A DNA stretch of 64,000 nt from Alphaproteobacteria bacterium (GCA_016124335.1 WGNX01000003.1:70747-134746), one strand, 5' to 3'; positions 1 through 8,790 are shown, counted from the first letter of the stretch. The notes: a model not told the origin generated them from the letters alone. Numbers and translations are program-made.

Positions 1-569
1 ATTTTCTGGTCCTGCTCGCAGGCGCGCTGCGCGCGGCCGAGGCGCGTGCGCGCCACGAGGTACCAGAAGCAGGCGAGCAGCACGGCCGTGACGCCCCAGA
101 TGATGAGCTGCTTGAACGACAGCGTGACGGCATAGCCGTGGTCGGTCCACAGCACGAATTCGCCCTGCACCATCGGCGGGATCGCCTTGTTGCGCGGCCC
201 CTGGCTGACCTGAACGAAGTTCGACAAAAAGATCGACATGCCGATCGCCGAGATCAGCGGCGCCAGGCGAAACGATCCACGCAGAGGCCGGTAGGCAATG
301 CGCTCGATGATCCAGTTCGCGAGCGACGTGAACAGCATCGCGACCGCCAGCACGATGACCAGCGCCACCGCGATCGACGAAACGCCGAGCCAGGACGTAA
401 GGATCAGGAACGCGATAAGGGCGACGAAGGCCGAAACCATGAAGACGTCGCCATGGGCGAAATTGACCATGCCGATGATGCCGAAAACCATCGTGTAGCC
501 AATGGCAATCAAGCCGTAAATGGAACCGAGCGTGATTCCATTTATTATTTGCTGAGCAAATTCTTCCAT
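1..569 (-). CDS. livH: Branched-chain amino acid ABC transporter permease, LivH family (3' end off the window)
   Basis: The frame opens at an ATG at 569 and reads MEEFAQQIINGITLGSIYGL, then an IGYTMVFGIIGMVNFAHGD stretch, which is the hallmark N-terminus of LivH inner-membrane permeases (first helices and the NFAHG loop). About 189 codons are visible; the rest, roughly 100 or more residues including the EAA-type loop, lies left of base 1. The family forms the membrane channel for leucine, isoleucine and valine import with LivM, LivG, LivF and a periplasmic binding protein, which should lie just outside. The gene is divergent from the response regulator at 962. The AT-rich bases 570 to 660 are the likely promoter zone. 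LivH-type permeases also serve amide or urea importers, so the substrate is an inference. Confidence 0.9.
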   Translation of the reverse strand, partial: MEEFAQQIINGITLGSIYGLIAIGYTMVFGIIGMVNFAHGDVFMVSAFVALIAFLILTSWLGVSSIAVALVIVLAVAMLFTSLANWIIERIAYRPLRGSFRLAPLISAIGMSIFLSNFVQVSQGPRNKAIPPMVQGEFVLWTDHGYAVTLSFKQLIIWGVTAVLLACFWYLVARTRLGRAQRACEQDQK

Positions 570-961
570 TTTTGGTCTGCTCGCCCCTGCCTGTTAACGT
601 CCATTTTAAACCACATTAAATTCTCAAATTCATCAACTAAAACATTTCATACCGTCGTGTTGCCGGCGATCGGGGTCGCCCCATACGCCGCTCCGCGCAG
701 GCGCAGACTGCCCGGCCGCGCGATCACGCTACGCGACGTCCTCCGATTGAATTTGGTCCGGGCTCCCGAGCACATGTCGGCGCAAGCGAAAGTGGACGCT
801 GTATTTGGCCCAATCGCGATGGCCGTGGCAACCGGTCCGTACGTCCGAAATTCCGGCGGCGTGATTTTTCCTTCCAAGAAGCCTCTTGCCGCCCGCCGCG
901 GCAAGCCGCCGCGAGTTAACTTCTTGCATCGACAAGGCTTGCGCGGACATACTTCCGACAA
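570..961. other. Divergent intergenic region between livH and the NtrC-like gene
   Basis: This 392-base stretch holds no gene I can support. Its livH-proximal third (570-660) is AT-rich relative to the surroundings and is probably the livH promoter. The remainder is GC-rich. Open frames crossing it on both strands have no recognisable protein character. I saw no convincing sigma-54 site (GG-N10-GC) ahead of the regulator. Confidence 0.5.
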
Positions 962-2422
962 ATGACCGATGCCCTGCCAACCGCCAGCGAGATCAAGGCG
1001 GCAGTACAGATGTCGCCGTCGATACTGGTTGTCGAGGATTCCGAGGCGACGGCGGCGCTATACGAGGAATATCTCCGCTCAGCCGACTACCGCGTGAAGG
1101 TAGCCGGCACGGTGGCGCTGGCGCTTGGCCTGCTCGGATCGGAAAGATTCGATGCCGTCGTGCTCGACCTCAATCTTCCGGATGGAAACGGGCTCTCCGT
1201 CCTGAAGGAAATCCGCCGGCAGAGCCTGCCGGTCGAAACGCTAGTCGTAACCGCGACCGGGACGCTTGCCGTCGCGGTGGAAGCGATGCGCGAAGGCGCG
1301 TTCGATTTCATCGTCAAGCCGTTCGCCCGCGACCGGCTGCTCGTGACGATGCGCAACGCGATGGAGCGCCGGCGCCTGCGCGTGGCGGTCGACACCTACG
1401 AGTCGGAATTCGGCCGCAACCGCTATTTCGGATTCGTGGGCGCCTCGCTCGCCATGCAGCGCGTCTATCGGATCATCGACAGCGCCGCCCCCAGCCAGGC
1501 ACCGATCTACGTCAGCGGCGAAAGCGGCTCGGGCAAGGAAGTCTGCGCCGACGCGATCCACCGGCGTTCGCCGCGCGCCGCCGGCCCGTTTGTCGCCGTC
1601 TCGTGTGCAGCACTGCCGCGCGAATCGATCGAGAGCGAGCTGTTCGGCCACCGCAAGGGCGCGTTCAATGGTGCAGGCGAAGACAAGAAGGGCGCGCTGG
1701 TTCGCGCTAACGGCGGCACCATCTTCATCGAAGAGATCGGCGACATGGACGGCGGCCTGCAATCGAAGCTGCTGCGCTTCATGGAAACCGGGATCGTCGA
1801 GCCGATGGGCGGCGGCCCGGGCGAGGCGTCGGACGTGCGCATCGTCTGTTCCTCGACGCGCGACGCGCGCCAGGAACTCAAGGCCGGGCGCCTTCGCGAA
1901 GACCTGTTCTTCCGGCTTCACGTGATCCCGATCCAGCTTCCCCCGGTGCGCGAGCGGGAGGACGATGCCGTGCTTCTTGCGCGCCACGTGCTTCAGCGCT
2001 TCGCCAAGGACGAGGGAAAGTCGTTCCGCGACATCGCTTCGGATGCCGAATACGCGCTGCGGACCTATTCATGGCCGGGCAACGTGCGCGAGATCGAAAA
2101 CGTGATGCGTTCGGTCGTCGTCCTGCATGACGGCGAATCGGTCCGCCTGGAAATGCTGCCGCGCCACGTGGTCGACAGCACGCGCGGCGCAAGCGTTCCT
2201 TCGATCGTCAAGCAGAACGCCGCGCCATCGGAACCGTCGCCGGTGGCAGGCGAAGGCAAACCGAAGATCCGTCCCTTGTGGATATCCGAGCGCGAGATCA
2301 TCGAGTCGGCGATCGCGGCTTGCGACGGCAACATCCCGCGCGCGGCGGCGTTCCTTGAGATCAGCCCGTCGACGATCTATCGCAAGAAGCAGGCCTGGGA
2401 AGCGATCGATCGCGGGGCATGA
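962..2422 (+). CDS. NtrC-family response regulator with atypical AAA+ domain
   Basis: 486 residues: receiver domain (about 17-135; phosphoacceptor Asp in VVLDLNLPDGNG and Lys in FIVKPF), AAA+ domain (about 150-390) and a Fis-type helix-turn-helix (about 440-480). Walker A is GESGSGKE and the arginine-finger stretch LREDLFFRLHVIPIQLPP is normal. Two key motifs are altered. The sigma-54-contacting GAFTGA loop reads GAFNGA (residues 233-238), and Walker B reads FIEEIGDM where family members have LDEIG. It is therefore either a sigma-54 activator with unusual kinetics or a regulator that has lost sigma-54 dependence, as known for some NtrC relatives. No sensor kinase is adjacent, so it is an orphan here. 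The Fis domain fits enhancer binding. Confidence 0.9.
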   Translation: MTDALPTASEIKAAVQMSPSILVVEDSEATAALYEEYLRSADYRVKVAGTVALALGLLGSERFDAVVLDLNLPDGNGLSVLKEIRRQSLPVETLVVTATGTLAVAVEAMREGAFDFIVKPFARDRLLVTMRNAMERRRLRVAVDTYESEFGRNRYFGFVGASLAMQRVYRIIDSAAPSQAPIYVSGESGSGKEVCADAIHRRSPRAAGPFVAVSCAALPRESIESELFGHRKGAFNGAGEDKKGALVRANGGTIFIEEIGDMDGGLQSKLLRFMETGIVEPMGGGPGEASDVRIVCSSTRDARQELKAGRLREDLFFRLHVIPIQLPPVREREDDAVLLARHVLQRFAKDEGKSFRDIASDAEYALRTYSWPGNVREIENVMRSVVVLHDGESVRLEMLPRHVVDSTRGASVPSIVKQNAAPSEPSPVAGEGKPKIRPLWISEREIIESAIAACDGNIPRAAAFLEISPSTIYRKKQAWEAIDRGA

Positions 2423-2431
2423 GCCTGCGCG

Positions 2432-2947
2432 CTACAGCCGTTTCCGGAAATGGAATTCATAGCTGTCGGATGCGTCGCGCAGCGCGCGTTCGCCGGCAAG
2501 CTGCGTATAGCCGTGGCGCGCATAAAACGCGTGCGCCTCGAGAAAGCGCGTATCGCTCCACAGTTCCATGAAACCCGCCCCGCGCCCGCGCGCAGCGGTT
2601 TCAGCCAATCGCAGAAGTGCGGATGCCAGCCCGCCGCGTCGGACGGACCGGTCGACATAAAGCCGATGCAGCACCATGCCGGTCGCGACCGGTGTGGGCG
2701 CGATGGCGACTGTGGCGACAAGCAGGCCCTGTTCGTTCTCGACGACCCAAAAGGCGCCGCCCTTGTCGGCATAGATCGTCGCCACGGCGCGCAAATCGTC
2801 CTCTTCGTCCGGGTCGAAGATGCAGCCCGGATATTCGCCCCAGATACGCGCGATGAGGTGCGCGGCAGCCACCGAGTCACCATCGGTCGCGCGCCGCACG
2901 TCGAAGCCATGCAACTTCGGAAGGGCGTCATCTGCGTTTTGGTTCAT
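2432..2947 (-). CDS. GNAT-family N-acetyltransferase
   Basis: 171 residues. The acetyl-CoA binding region LHRLYVDRSVRRGGLASALL matches GNAT motif A with a degenerate R/Q-x-x-G-x-G/A loop, followed by FYARHGY, the usual motif B. The ATG at 2947 is preferred over an in-frame TTG 15 bases upstream because AAGGAT sits eight bases before it. The substrate (small molecule, amine or protein N-terminus) cannot be read from the sequence. It is convergent with the response regulator and divergent from rpoH. Confidence 0.88.
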   Translation of the reverse strand: MNQNADDALPKLHGFDVRRATDGDSVAAAHLIARIWGEYPGCIFDPDEEDDLRAVATIYADKGGAFWVVENEQGLLVATVAIAPTPVATGMVLHRLYVDRSVRRGGLASALLRLAETAARGRGAGFMELWSDTRFLEAHAFYARHGYTQLAGERALRDASDSYEFHFRKRL

Positions 2948-3017
2948 CGTGATCCTTATCAATAGGTTAGATACGTGTACTGCGGTACTTAAACACCAAA
3001 AACCCTACTTTATTAAT

Positions 3018-3049
3018 CTTGATTAACACACTCCGAGGCCTTATTTTTG
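3018..3049 (+). promoter_or_regulatory. Candidate heat-shock (sigma-32 type) promoter of rpoH
   Basis: CTTG at 3018-3021 and CTTATTTTTG at 3040-3049 match the alphaproteobacterial heat-shock promoter pattern CTTG-N17-CYTATNTNNG, with an 18-base spacer instead of 17. The -35 element lies inside a near-perfect palindrome TTAATC-tt-GATTAA (3013-3026), which could be an operator. Transcription would start about 60 bases before rpoH. This would make rpoH autoregulated, an inference from the motif alone. Confidence 0.45.
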
Positions 3050-3110
3050 TCTCGTTCGGATGCCCAGATGGGGTCCGAAGTCGACGATCAAGCCTCAAGG
3101 AGGGTGATCC

Positions 3111-4022
3111 ATGTCGTCCGCAGCCATCCCGGCCGATCTTCCGGCCGTTTCCATCCCCCGCAATTCCGTCCGCGCGGAGCTTGGCCGCTATCTGGCCGAA
3201 ATCCAGCGCTTCCCCATGCTCTCCGTCGAGGAAGAGCGCGAGCTTGGCCGCGCGTGGCGTGATCGCCAGGACGTGGAAGCCGCGCACCGCCTCGTCACCA
3301 GCCACCTGCGCCTCGTCGTGAAAATGGCGTGGAAGTATCGCGGCTATGGCCTGCCGATGCCCGACCTGATCGCGGAAGGCAACATCGGCCTGATGCATGC
3401 CGTCAAGCGCTTCGACCCGGAACGCGGGGTGCGCCTTTCCACCTACGCGATGTGGTGGATCAAGGCCGCGATCCAGGAATTCGTGCTGAGTTCGTGGTCG
3501 ATGGTCACGATCGGCACGGCCGTCGCGCGAAAGAAGCTGCTTTTCAGCCTCAACTCGGTCAAGCGCAAGCTCGGCATCGACGGCGACAAGCGCCTGACGC
3601 AGGCCGACGTGACCAAGATCGCCAAGGCCACGCAGCTGGGCGAGAAAGACGTCATCGAGATCGAAGTGGCCGCGCGCGGCGCGGTCGTGCCCATCGACGC
3701 GCCCGTCCGCACCGGCGACGGCGAGACGATGGCCTCCGATATCGCCGACCCCGATGCCGACGTCGAGGGCCACATCCTCGACGACGACGAGCGGCGCTGG
3801 CAGCGCAAGCTCGTGGACCGGGCGCTTGCCACGCTCGATCCGCGCGAACAGGAGATCGTGCGCGCGCGCAACCTGCGCGATGAGCCGGAAACGCTCGAAG
3901 ACCTGTCGAAGCGCTTCGGCGTCAGCCGCGAGCGCGTTCGCCAGCTCGAGGAGCGCGCACTTGCCAAGCTGCAGGCCCGCACGCGCGAACTGGCCCGCGA
4001 AGCCGAACCTGCGCTCGCCTGA
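3111..4022 (+). CDS. rpoH: RNA polymerase heat-shock sigma factor RpoH (sigma-32)
   Basis: 303 residues, typical length. Region 2 contains HLRLVVKMAWKYRGYGLPMPDLIAEGNIGL and the -10 recognition stretch RLSTYAMWWIKAAIQEFVL. The RpoH box, diagnostic for sigma-32 against RpoD, is RKKLLFSLN at about 140-148. Region 4 ends with a helix-turn-helix (LSKRFGVSRERVRQLEERAL, about 265-285). AAGGAGG lies eight bases upstream of the ATG. It directs RNA polymerase to chaperone and protease promoters after heat or misfolding stress. The gene is monocistronic, with a candidate self-type promoter upstream and a strong hairpin over its stop codon. Confidence 0.97.
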   Translation: MSSAAIPADLPAVSIPRNSVRAELGRYLAEIQRFPMLSVEEERELGRAWRDRQDVEAAHRLVTSHLRLVVKMAWKYRGYGLPMPDLIAEGNIGLMHAVKRFDPERGVRLSTYAMWWIKAAIQEFVLSSWSMVTIGTAVARKKLLFSLNSVKRKLGIDGDKRLTQADVTKIAKATQLGEKDVIEIEVAARGAVVPIDAPVRTGDGETMASDIADPDADVEGHILDDDERRWQRKLVDRALATLDPREQEIVRARNLRDEPETLEDLSKRFGVSRERVRQLEERALAKLQARTRELAREAEPALA

Positions 4023-4035
4023 GCGCGGGTTCGGC
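4002..4035. terminator. Long hairpin spanning the rpoH stop codon, between convergent genes
   Basis: GCCGAACC (4002-4009) pairs with GGTTCGGC (4028-4035), and GCGCT (4011-4015) with AGCGC (4022-4026); a T-G wobble joins them, leaving a six-base loop. The stem starts inside the last rpoH codons and ends before the aldo/keto reductase stop on the other strand. It has no T tract on either side, so it may be an RNA 3'-end stabiliser or Rho-linked signal rather than a classical terminator. Confidence 0.55.
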
Positions 4036-4040
4036 GGCCC

Positions 4041-4886
4041 TCAAAGCATTTCCAGCGTCTGCGGGCCGCGCGGCGGCGGAAACGCGCGGTCGAGATCGGC
4101 GATGTCCGCCTCGCCGAGCGCGATGTCCATCGCGGCGATGTTCTCCTTGAGATGTTCGAGCCGCGTCGATTTCGGGATGACGATCGCATCCGGATGACGT
4201 GCGGCCCAGGCGAGCATGATCTGTGCGGGGCTTGCGCCATGCCGCTTGGCGACCGCCGCAAGGCCGGGGGCCGCCGGAAAGCGGGCCTGCTCGAGCGGCG
4301 AATAGGCCATGATCGGGATGCCGCGCGCACGGCACCAGCCAAGCAGCCCGCCTTCGATCCCTCGACGCGATAGATTGTAGAGCACCTGGTTGGCCGCACA
4401 GCCTTTGCCGCCGGGTACGGCCGCCAGTTCTTCCATGTCGTCGACGTCGAGGTTGCTCACGCCCCATGCGCGGATCTTTCCGGATTCCTTGAGCTTCTCG
4501 AAGCCCGCGACCGTATCGGCAAGCTTGTGGCTGCCGCGCCAATGGAGCAGATAAAGATCGATCCGGTCGGTCCCCAGCCGCTTGAGCGAACGCTCGCACG
4601 CGGCGACGACGCCGGCTCGGCTTGCATTGTGCGGATAGACCTTCGAGACGACGTAAACGGAATCCCGTCGTCCGGCGACGGCCTCGCCGACGATCGCCTC
4701 GGCCTCCCCTTCCCCGTACATCTCGGCCGTATCGACCAGCCCCACGCCCAGATCGAGGGCCGCGCGCAGCGAGGCGACTTCCGCCGCGCGGCTGCCCTTG
4801 CGTTCGCCCATTCGCCAGGTGCCGACGCCGAAGGCCGGTACCTGCGTTGCGTCGGGAAGGCGCACGGTTCGTCGAAGTCCGTTCAC
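4041..4886 (-). CDS. Aldo/keto reductase
   Basis: 281 residues, a complete NAD(P)H-dependent (beta/alpha)8 barrel. The catalytic tetrad is visible: Asp52 and Tyr57 in [10 protein letters not shown], Lys82 in VVSKVYPHN and His115 in LYLLHWRG. The cofactor-phosphate segment [14 protein letters not shown] is near the C-terminus. It resembles the bacterial YeaE/2,5-diketogluconate-reductase-like group and would reduce aldehydes or ketones in the cytoplasm; the substrate is not predictable. It is convergent with rpoH and in the same direction as fliG, with a 68-base gap. Confidence 0.92.
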   Translation of the reverse strand: MNGLRRTVRLPDATQVPAFGVGTWRMGERKGSRAAEVASLRAALDLGVGLVDTAEMYGEGEAEAIVGEAVAGRRDSVYVVSKVYPHNASRAGVVAACERSLKRLGTDRIDLYLLHWRGSHKLADTVAGFEKLKESGKIRAWGVSNLDVDDMEELAAVPGGKGCAANQVLYNLSRRGIEGGLLGWCRARGIPIMAYSPLEQARFPAAPGLAAVAKRHGASPAQIMLAWAARHPDAIVIPKSTRLEHLKENIAAMDIALGEADIADLDRAFPPPRGPQTLEML

Positions 4887-4954
4887 GGCTCAAGCTCCAT
4901 TGCGCCAGAATATCGCGAACGACGCCCGAGACGGGCCACCAAATCCGGCACAGC

Positions 4955-5977
4955 TCAGTAGATGAGGTCGTCCTCGCCGCCGGCACCGCCCTTGGACAGC
5001 ACGATCTCGTCCTTTGCGGCGAGTTCCTTGGCGACGTTGACCATGGCGGTCTGCGCCTCGGCCACGTCCTTCGCGCGCACGGGGCCCAGCGCCTCGATTT
5101 CTTCTTTGAGCATCTTGCCGGCGCGTTCGGACATGTTGGAGAAGAACAGGTCGCGCACCTGTTCGTTCGCCCCCTTCATCGCGATGGCAAGCTTGCCCTT
5201 GTCGACCGCGCGCAGCAGCGTCTGCACGCCGCCGGGGTCGAGCCGGCCGAGATCCTCGAACTTGAACATAAGCGCCTTGATCTTCTCGGCACTGTCGCGG
5301 TTGCGTTCTTCAAGTGCTGTCGTGAAGCGCGCCTCGGTCTGGCGGTCGAGCGCGTTGAAGATTTCCGCCATCAGTTCGTGCGTGTCCTTGCGGCTGGTCT
5401 TGGCAAGGTTCGACATGAACTCGTTGCGCAGCACGCGCTCGACGTCGTCCAGAACCTCCTTCTGCACGGTCTCCATGCGCAGCATGCGCATGACCACTTC
5501 CATCGCGAAGGCTTCCGGCAGCGTGCCCAGAACGCGCGCGGCATGGTCGGGACGGATCTTGGCGAGCACCACCGCGACGGTCTGCGGGTATTCGTTCTTG
5601 AGATAGTTGGCGAGCACCGCCTCGTTGACGTTGCCCAGCTTGTCCCACATCGTGCGGCCGGCCGGGCCGCGGATGTCTTCCATGATGTTGGCGACGCGGT
5701 TCTTGTCGAGAACCTTGCCGAGCAGCCGTTCGGTCGAATCGAACGTGCCGACAAGCGAACCGGTCGCCGCGATCTGGTCGGCGAATTCGACGATGAGTCG
5801 TTCGATGATCGAGGAATTGACCGTGCCGAGAGTCGACATGGTCTGCGACAGTTCCTTGATTTCGTCGTCGCTCATCAGCGCGAAGAGCTTGGAAGCGACC
5901 TCTTCGCCAAGAGACAGCAGCAGGATCGACGCCTTTTCGGCGCCCGTCAGTGTCCGGTAATCGTCGCGAATACGCAT
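4955..5977 (-). CDS. fliG: Flagellar motor switch protein FliG
   Basis: 340 residues, full length for FliG. The N-terminal domain ([23 protein letters not shown]) binds FliF; the middle domain has NEYPQT, the EHPQR-type surface with His replaced by Tyr; the C-terminal torque domain carries the charged helix with [19 protein letters not shown] and the [20 protein letters not shown] segment. It links the MS ring to the C ring and contacts MotA. It stands alone here, with no fliF, fliH or fliN next to it, so the rest of the flagellar genes must be elsewhere. The acidic tail ends in EDDLIY. Confidence 0.96.
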   Translation of the reverse strand: MRIRDDYRTLTGAEKASILLLSLGEEVASKLFALMSDDEIKELSQTMSTLGTVNSSIIERLIVEFADQIAATGSLVGTFDSTERLLGKVLDKNRVANIMEDIRGPAGRTMWDKLGNVNEAVLANYLKNEYPQTVAVVLAKIRPDHAARVLGTLPEAFAMEVVMRMLRMETVQKEVLDDVERVLRNEFMSNLAKTSRKDTHELMAEIFNALDRQTEARFTTALEERNRDSAEKIKALMFKFEDLGRLDPGGVQTLLRAVDKGKLAIAMKGANEQVRDLFFSNMSERAGKMLKEEIEALGPVRAKDVAEAQTAMVNVAKELAAKDEIVLSKGGAGGEDDLIY

Positions 5978-5995
5978 GCCGCGTGTCTCCAGCGA

Positions 5996-6082
5996 CCCCC
6001 GGCATTCTCAAGGCCGGGGGTGGACCGATTCGTCGCCTCGCGGAGTTTAGCAAACCGCGGGCAGGTCACGCAAAACCTGCCC
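5996..6082. terminator. Two hairpins between fliG and the marR-type gene
   Basis: CCCCCGG (5996-6002) pairs with CCGGGGG (6014-6020), and GGGCAGGT (6059-6066) with ACCTGCCC (6075-6082). The second lies just downstream of the MarR-type gene on the minus strand and could end its transcript. Neither is followed by a clear T tract. Confidence 0.4.
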
Positions 6083-6104
6083 TTCGCGGCTCTCCCTTAA
6101 GGAT

Positions 6105-6563
6105 TTAGCGGGCGCGGCGTGCCTTGCCGTTTGCCTTGTGCATGCGGCCGGCGCTGGCGTCGATACCGTCAGCCACCGCCTCCAGCGAACGTGCAAGAAC
6201 GGCCATGTCCGTGCGGCCGAGCGTGCCCACCGCTTTGCGCAGCAGGTTGCGCGGATCCTGTCCCAGCCGCTTTTGCGCCTTGCCGGTAAGGTCGAGGCGT
6301 TGCGCACGCCGGTCGCCGGGAATTGAAAGCTTGCGCACGAGCGACTTGCGGACCAGGGCGTCGATCGTCTTCGATGCCGCCGGCTTGGTCGTGCGGTGAT
6401 GGCGGGCAAACGCGGTCACCGTGCGCGCACCGTCTTCGGCACCCGAGAGGTAGCGAAGCGCGCTCCACTGCGCAGGGTTGAGACCGCTTGCGAAAGCGAG
6501 GTTGTGGAGAAGCCGTTCGACCTTGTCGAAAAGCTCGGTGACGGAATTCCGGATATCGCTCAT
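6105..6563 (-). CDS. MarR-family transcriptional regulator
   Basis: 152 residues. A winged helix lies in the centre: NPAQWSALRYLSGAEDGARTVTAFARHHRTTKPAASKTIDALVRKSLVRK, with the wing carrying the family signature Asp-Arg-Arg in PGDRRAQRLDLTGKAQ. MarR proteins act as dimers and lose DNA affinity when they bind ligand or are oxidised. Its own upstream region contains a perfect ATTGTAA/TTACAAT inverted repeat over a promoter, so autorepression is likely. The C-terminal tail is very basic. It has no obvious co-regulated neighbour, as the gene upstream has its own spacing of 243 bases. Confidence 0.9.
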   Translation of the reverse strand: MSDIRNSVTELFDKVERLLHNLAFASGLNPAQWSALRYLSGAEDGARTVTAFARHHRTTKPAASKTIDALVRKSLVRKLSIPGDRRAQRLDLTGKAQKRLGQDPRNLLRKAVGTLGRTDMAVLARSLEAVADGIDASAGRMHKANGKARRAR

Positions 6564-6600
6564 TTCGGTGACCTACGGTTAACGGTTCTTCGTATCTCAG

Positions 6601-6638
6601 ATTGTAAGCAATATAGTTTACAATAAACGGCTTTACAA
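6601..6638 (-). promoter_or_regulatory. Promoter and palindromic operator of the marR-type gene
   Basis: On the minus strand TTGTAA (6638-6633), 17 bases, then TATATT (6615-6610) form a good sigma-70 promoter. The inverted repeat ATTGTAA (6601-6607)/TTACAAT (6618-6624) brackets the -10 box, so a MarR dimer bound there would block transcription. The region 6564-6806 is AT-rich and otherwise empty. Confidence 0.6.
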
Positions 6639-6806
6639 CAACGGACACTGTAGTCGACGCCGTAAATTTTCCAAATTAGTGAATACAAATCACGGGAAGC
6701 GGGATTACTGAAACTGGCTAAGCTTCGAATTGGATACGAAAATCCGAGGTATTCGCTGCGTTCGTAGTCCCAGCCTCGCCGACGAACTCGTTTCTATTCC
6801 CGGTTT

Positions 6807-8612
6807 TCAGTTGGACGAGCAATATGCGGCCCACATTGAACGCAGGGCCTCGGCGAAATCGCCGGCGAAGGCGGCATGATCGCACAGAGGCGAATTCGCC
6901 ATCCGCATCCGAAGCCCTGCGCGCAGTTTCGACAACTCCCCCAAATCGGAAACCGCCGCCACGGCCCGGTTGACATACGCATCGACATCATCGACGACCC
7001 AGTCGTCGAGCCCGCACGCTCCAAGTATCGAAGCGCCAAAACGGCCCAATGGAATTCGATCACGCTTCGAAACGACCGGTACCCCCATCCACAAAGCCTC
7101 GAAAGTCGTCGCACCCGCGTTGTGAGGAAACGGATCAAGCGCCACATCGACGTCGCCGTAGGCCGCCCACGTCACACTTTGCGGCTTCGTATGCGAAAGA
7201 TCGACGCGGGCCGGATCTCCGCCATATTCCGCGAAACGGCGCGCGAACAGGGTACGCGTGGCGTCTTCCTCGAACACTCGCGTATTTAGCGCAAGGCGTG
7301 CGGACGGCAGGCGCGCAAGGATGCCTGCCCATGCGCGCAATGTCGGTTCATTGAGCCGGATCGACCGGCTGAAACAGCCAAAAGTGACGTGCCCGCGCGC
7401 GCACGCAGGCAGCGGCCGGACTTCGGGCATCCCCTCGGGCGGCGCGTAGGCGAACGCCGTATGCGGCAGTCGCCACACCCTCTCGACGAAACTCGCTTCG
7501 CCGCCCGGAGGCACCAGCCGTTCGTCGCCGATAAACCAATCGATTGCGGCAAGGCCTGTCGTTCCGCCATATCCAAGCCATGTCGCCTGGACTGGAGCGG
7601 GCTTGCGGGCGAAGACCGCCAGACGATTGCCGACAGTGTGCCCGGCAAGATCGATCAACACGTCAATGCCGTCTTCTTCAATGAGCCGCGCAAGAGTGTC
7701 GTCGTCCTCCCGCGTCGTCCGCCGCCATTTGTGGAATACCGTTCGATATCGGGCGGTCCATGCGTCGTCCGCACCAGGATGGTTTGCGTAGGCCACCAGC
7801 GTCGCGTCGCCGCGCGGGAAATGTTCGAGAAGCGCCCAAAGGAACGCCGACATCGAATGCTCCCGCAGGTCGGGCGACATAAATCCGACCGCGAGCCGCT
7901 TGGCCGGGCTACGCCGGGTGTGCGGACGCCGGGTCACCGACTGGAACTGCGCACCCCACTGCGCATAGAGCGCACGCAGCGAAGTCTCGTCAATTTTCGG
8001 GTCGTAATTCGCGACGAAAAGCCGATTGGCGGAAATTTTCCCGCCAGCGGCTGCAAATTCGGCACGCGCTCCGGCGTGGTCGAATAGATCCGCGCGCAAC
8101 GTCGCGGCATCATCGCTTGCGCCGATTGATGTGAAGATCGCGAGGGCCGCTTGCGGGCGTCCTGCAAATTTATATGCAACCGCGAGATTGTGGCGAATCG
8201 CCGGGATAGACGGCGCCAATGTGGCGGCACGCTCGAGCCGATCGATTGCACCAGCGAAGTCTCCGATGTCGAGCGCCGCAAGGCCTCGATTGCATAAGAT
8301 CATCGGATTTTCCGGAGCTAACGCGAGCGCACGGTCGAATGCCGCTATGGCCTCGATCGGTTGGCCGAGCGCACGGAAGGCATTCCCTTCATTTTGGTGC
8401 GCATCTGCGAATGCCGGCTCGATATCTCGCGCGAGTTGGAAAAGCACGAGCGCTTCGGCATGCCGACCAAGCGCTTGCGCGACGCGACCCGAAAGATTGG
8501 CCGCATCGACGTCGCGTGGCCGTTGGGCGAGGATTTCTCGATAGATCGCATCGGCTTCAGCGAGCCGACCAGCTCGGTGGTGTGCAAGTGCGGCCTCGAT
8601 CGTCGCGGTCAC
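6807..8612 (-). CDS. TPR protein with O-GlcNAc transferase (GT41, SPINDLY-like) domain
   Basis: 601 residues from a GTG at 8612 with AAAGGGAC upstream; a longer frame would run through tRNA-Phe and is rejected. The N-terminal third holds about five tetratricopeptide repeats (for example AEADAIYREILAQRPRDVDA and GNAFRALGQPIEAIAAFDRAL). The C-terminal half is a GT41 glycosyltransferase: KRLAVGFMSPDLREHSMSAF, DVLIDLAGHTVGNRLAVFARKPAPVQATWLGY and DPFPHNAGATTFEALWMGVPVV, where GATT-EAL is the UDP-sugar site. Bacterial members glycosylate proteins such as flagellin or adhesins in the cytoplasm; the target here is unknown. No sugar-biosynthesis genes lie nearby. Confidence 0.9.
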   Translation of the reverse strand: MTATIEAALAHHRAGRLAEADAIYREILAQRPRDVDAANLSGRVAQALGRHAEALVLFQLARDIEPAFADAHQNEGNAFRALGQPIEAIAAFDRALALAPENPMILCNRGLAALDIGDFAGAIDRLERAATLAPSIPAIRHNLAVAYKFAGRPQAALAIFTSIGASDDAATLRADLFDHAGARAEFAAAGGKISANRLFVANYDPKIDETSLRALYAQWGAQFQSVTRRPHTRRSPAKRLAVGFMSPDLREHSMSAFLWALLEHFPRGDATLVAYANHPGADDAWTARYRTVFHKWRRTTREDDDTLARLIEEDGIDVLIDLAGHTVGNRLAVFARKPAPVQATWLGYGGTTGLAAIDWFIGDERLVPPGGEASFVERVWRLPHTAFAYAPPEGMPEVRPLPACARGHVTFGCFSRSIRLNEPTLRAWAGILARLPSARLALNTRVFEEDATRTLFARRFAEYGGDPARVDLSHTKPQSVTWAAYGDVDVALDPFPHNAGATTFEALWMGVPVVSKRDRIPLGRFGASILGACGLDDWVVDDVDAYVNRAVAAVSDLGELSKLRAGLRMRMANSPLCDHAAFAGDFAEALRSMWAAYCSSN

Positions 8613-8667
8613 GTCCGTCCCTTTCGGGAAGCCCGGCGTACGGTCGTATATGCTGATTTTAGGAAAG

Positions 8668-8743
8668 TGGTGCCCAGGGCCGGAATCGAACCAGCGACAC
8701 TGCAATTTTCAGTCGCATGCTCTACCAACTGAGCTACCTGGGC
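8668..8743 (-). tRNA. tRNA-Phe (anticodon GAA)
   Basis: A 76-base cloverleaf on the minus strand: acceptor GCCCAGG pairs with CCTGGGC, D arm GCTCAGTTGGTAGAGC, anticodon stem TGCGA/TTGCA (one mismatch-prone pair) with loop CTGAAAA giving anticodon GAA, T arm GCTGGTTCGATTCCGGC, discriminator A and encoded CCA. Confidence 0.97.
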
Positions 8744-8790
8744 ACCGGTCTACGACAGAAACGCGCTTATAGAGAGGCACCGCGGACGTG

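Noticed and set aside
138..965. Long rightward open frame (about 275 codons) opposite livH and through the intergenic region
   Set aside because: It is antisense to the clear LivH sequence, is rich in Arg/His/Asp as expected from a GC-rich shadow, and has no protein character.
8613..8705. Upstream extension of the TPR glycosyltransferase
   Set aside because: The extra residues are encoded by tRNA-Phe sequence and its flank; GTG 8612 has a plausible ribosome-binding site.
8668..8746. tRNA-Phe with acceptor starting at GGTGCCC
   Set aside because: That reading gives a 79-base molecule and an odd D-arm offset; GCCCAGG/CCTGGGC gives a normal 76-base tRNA with encoded CCA.
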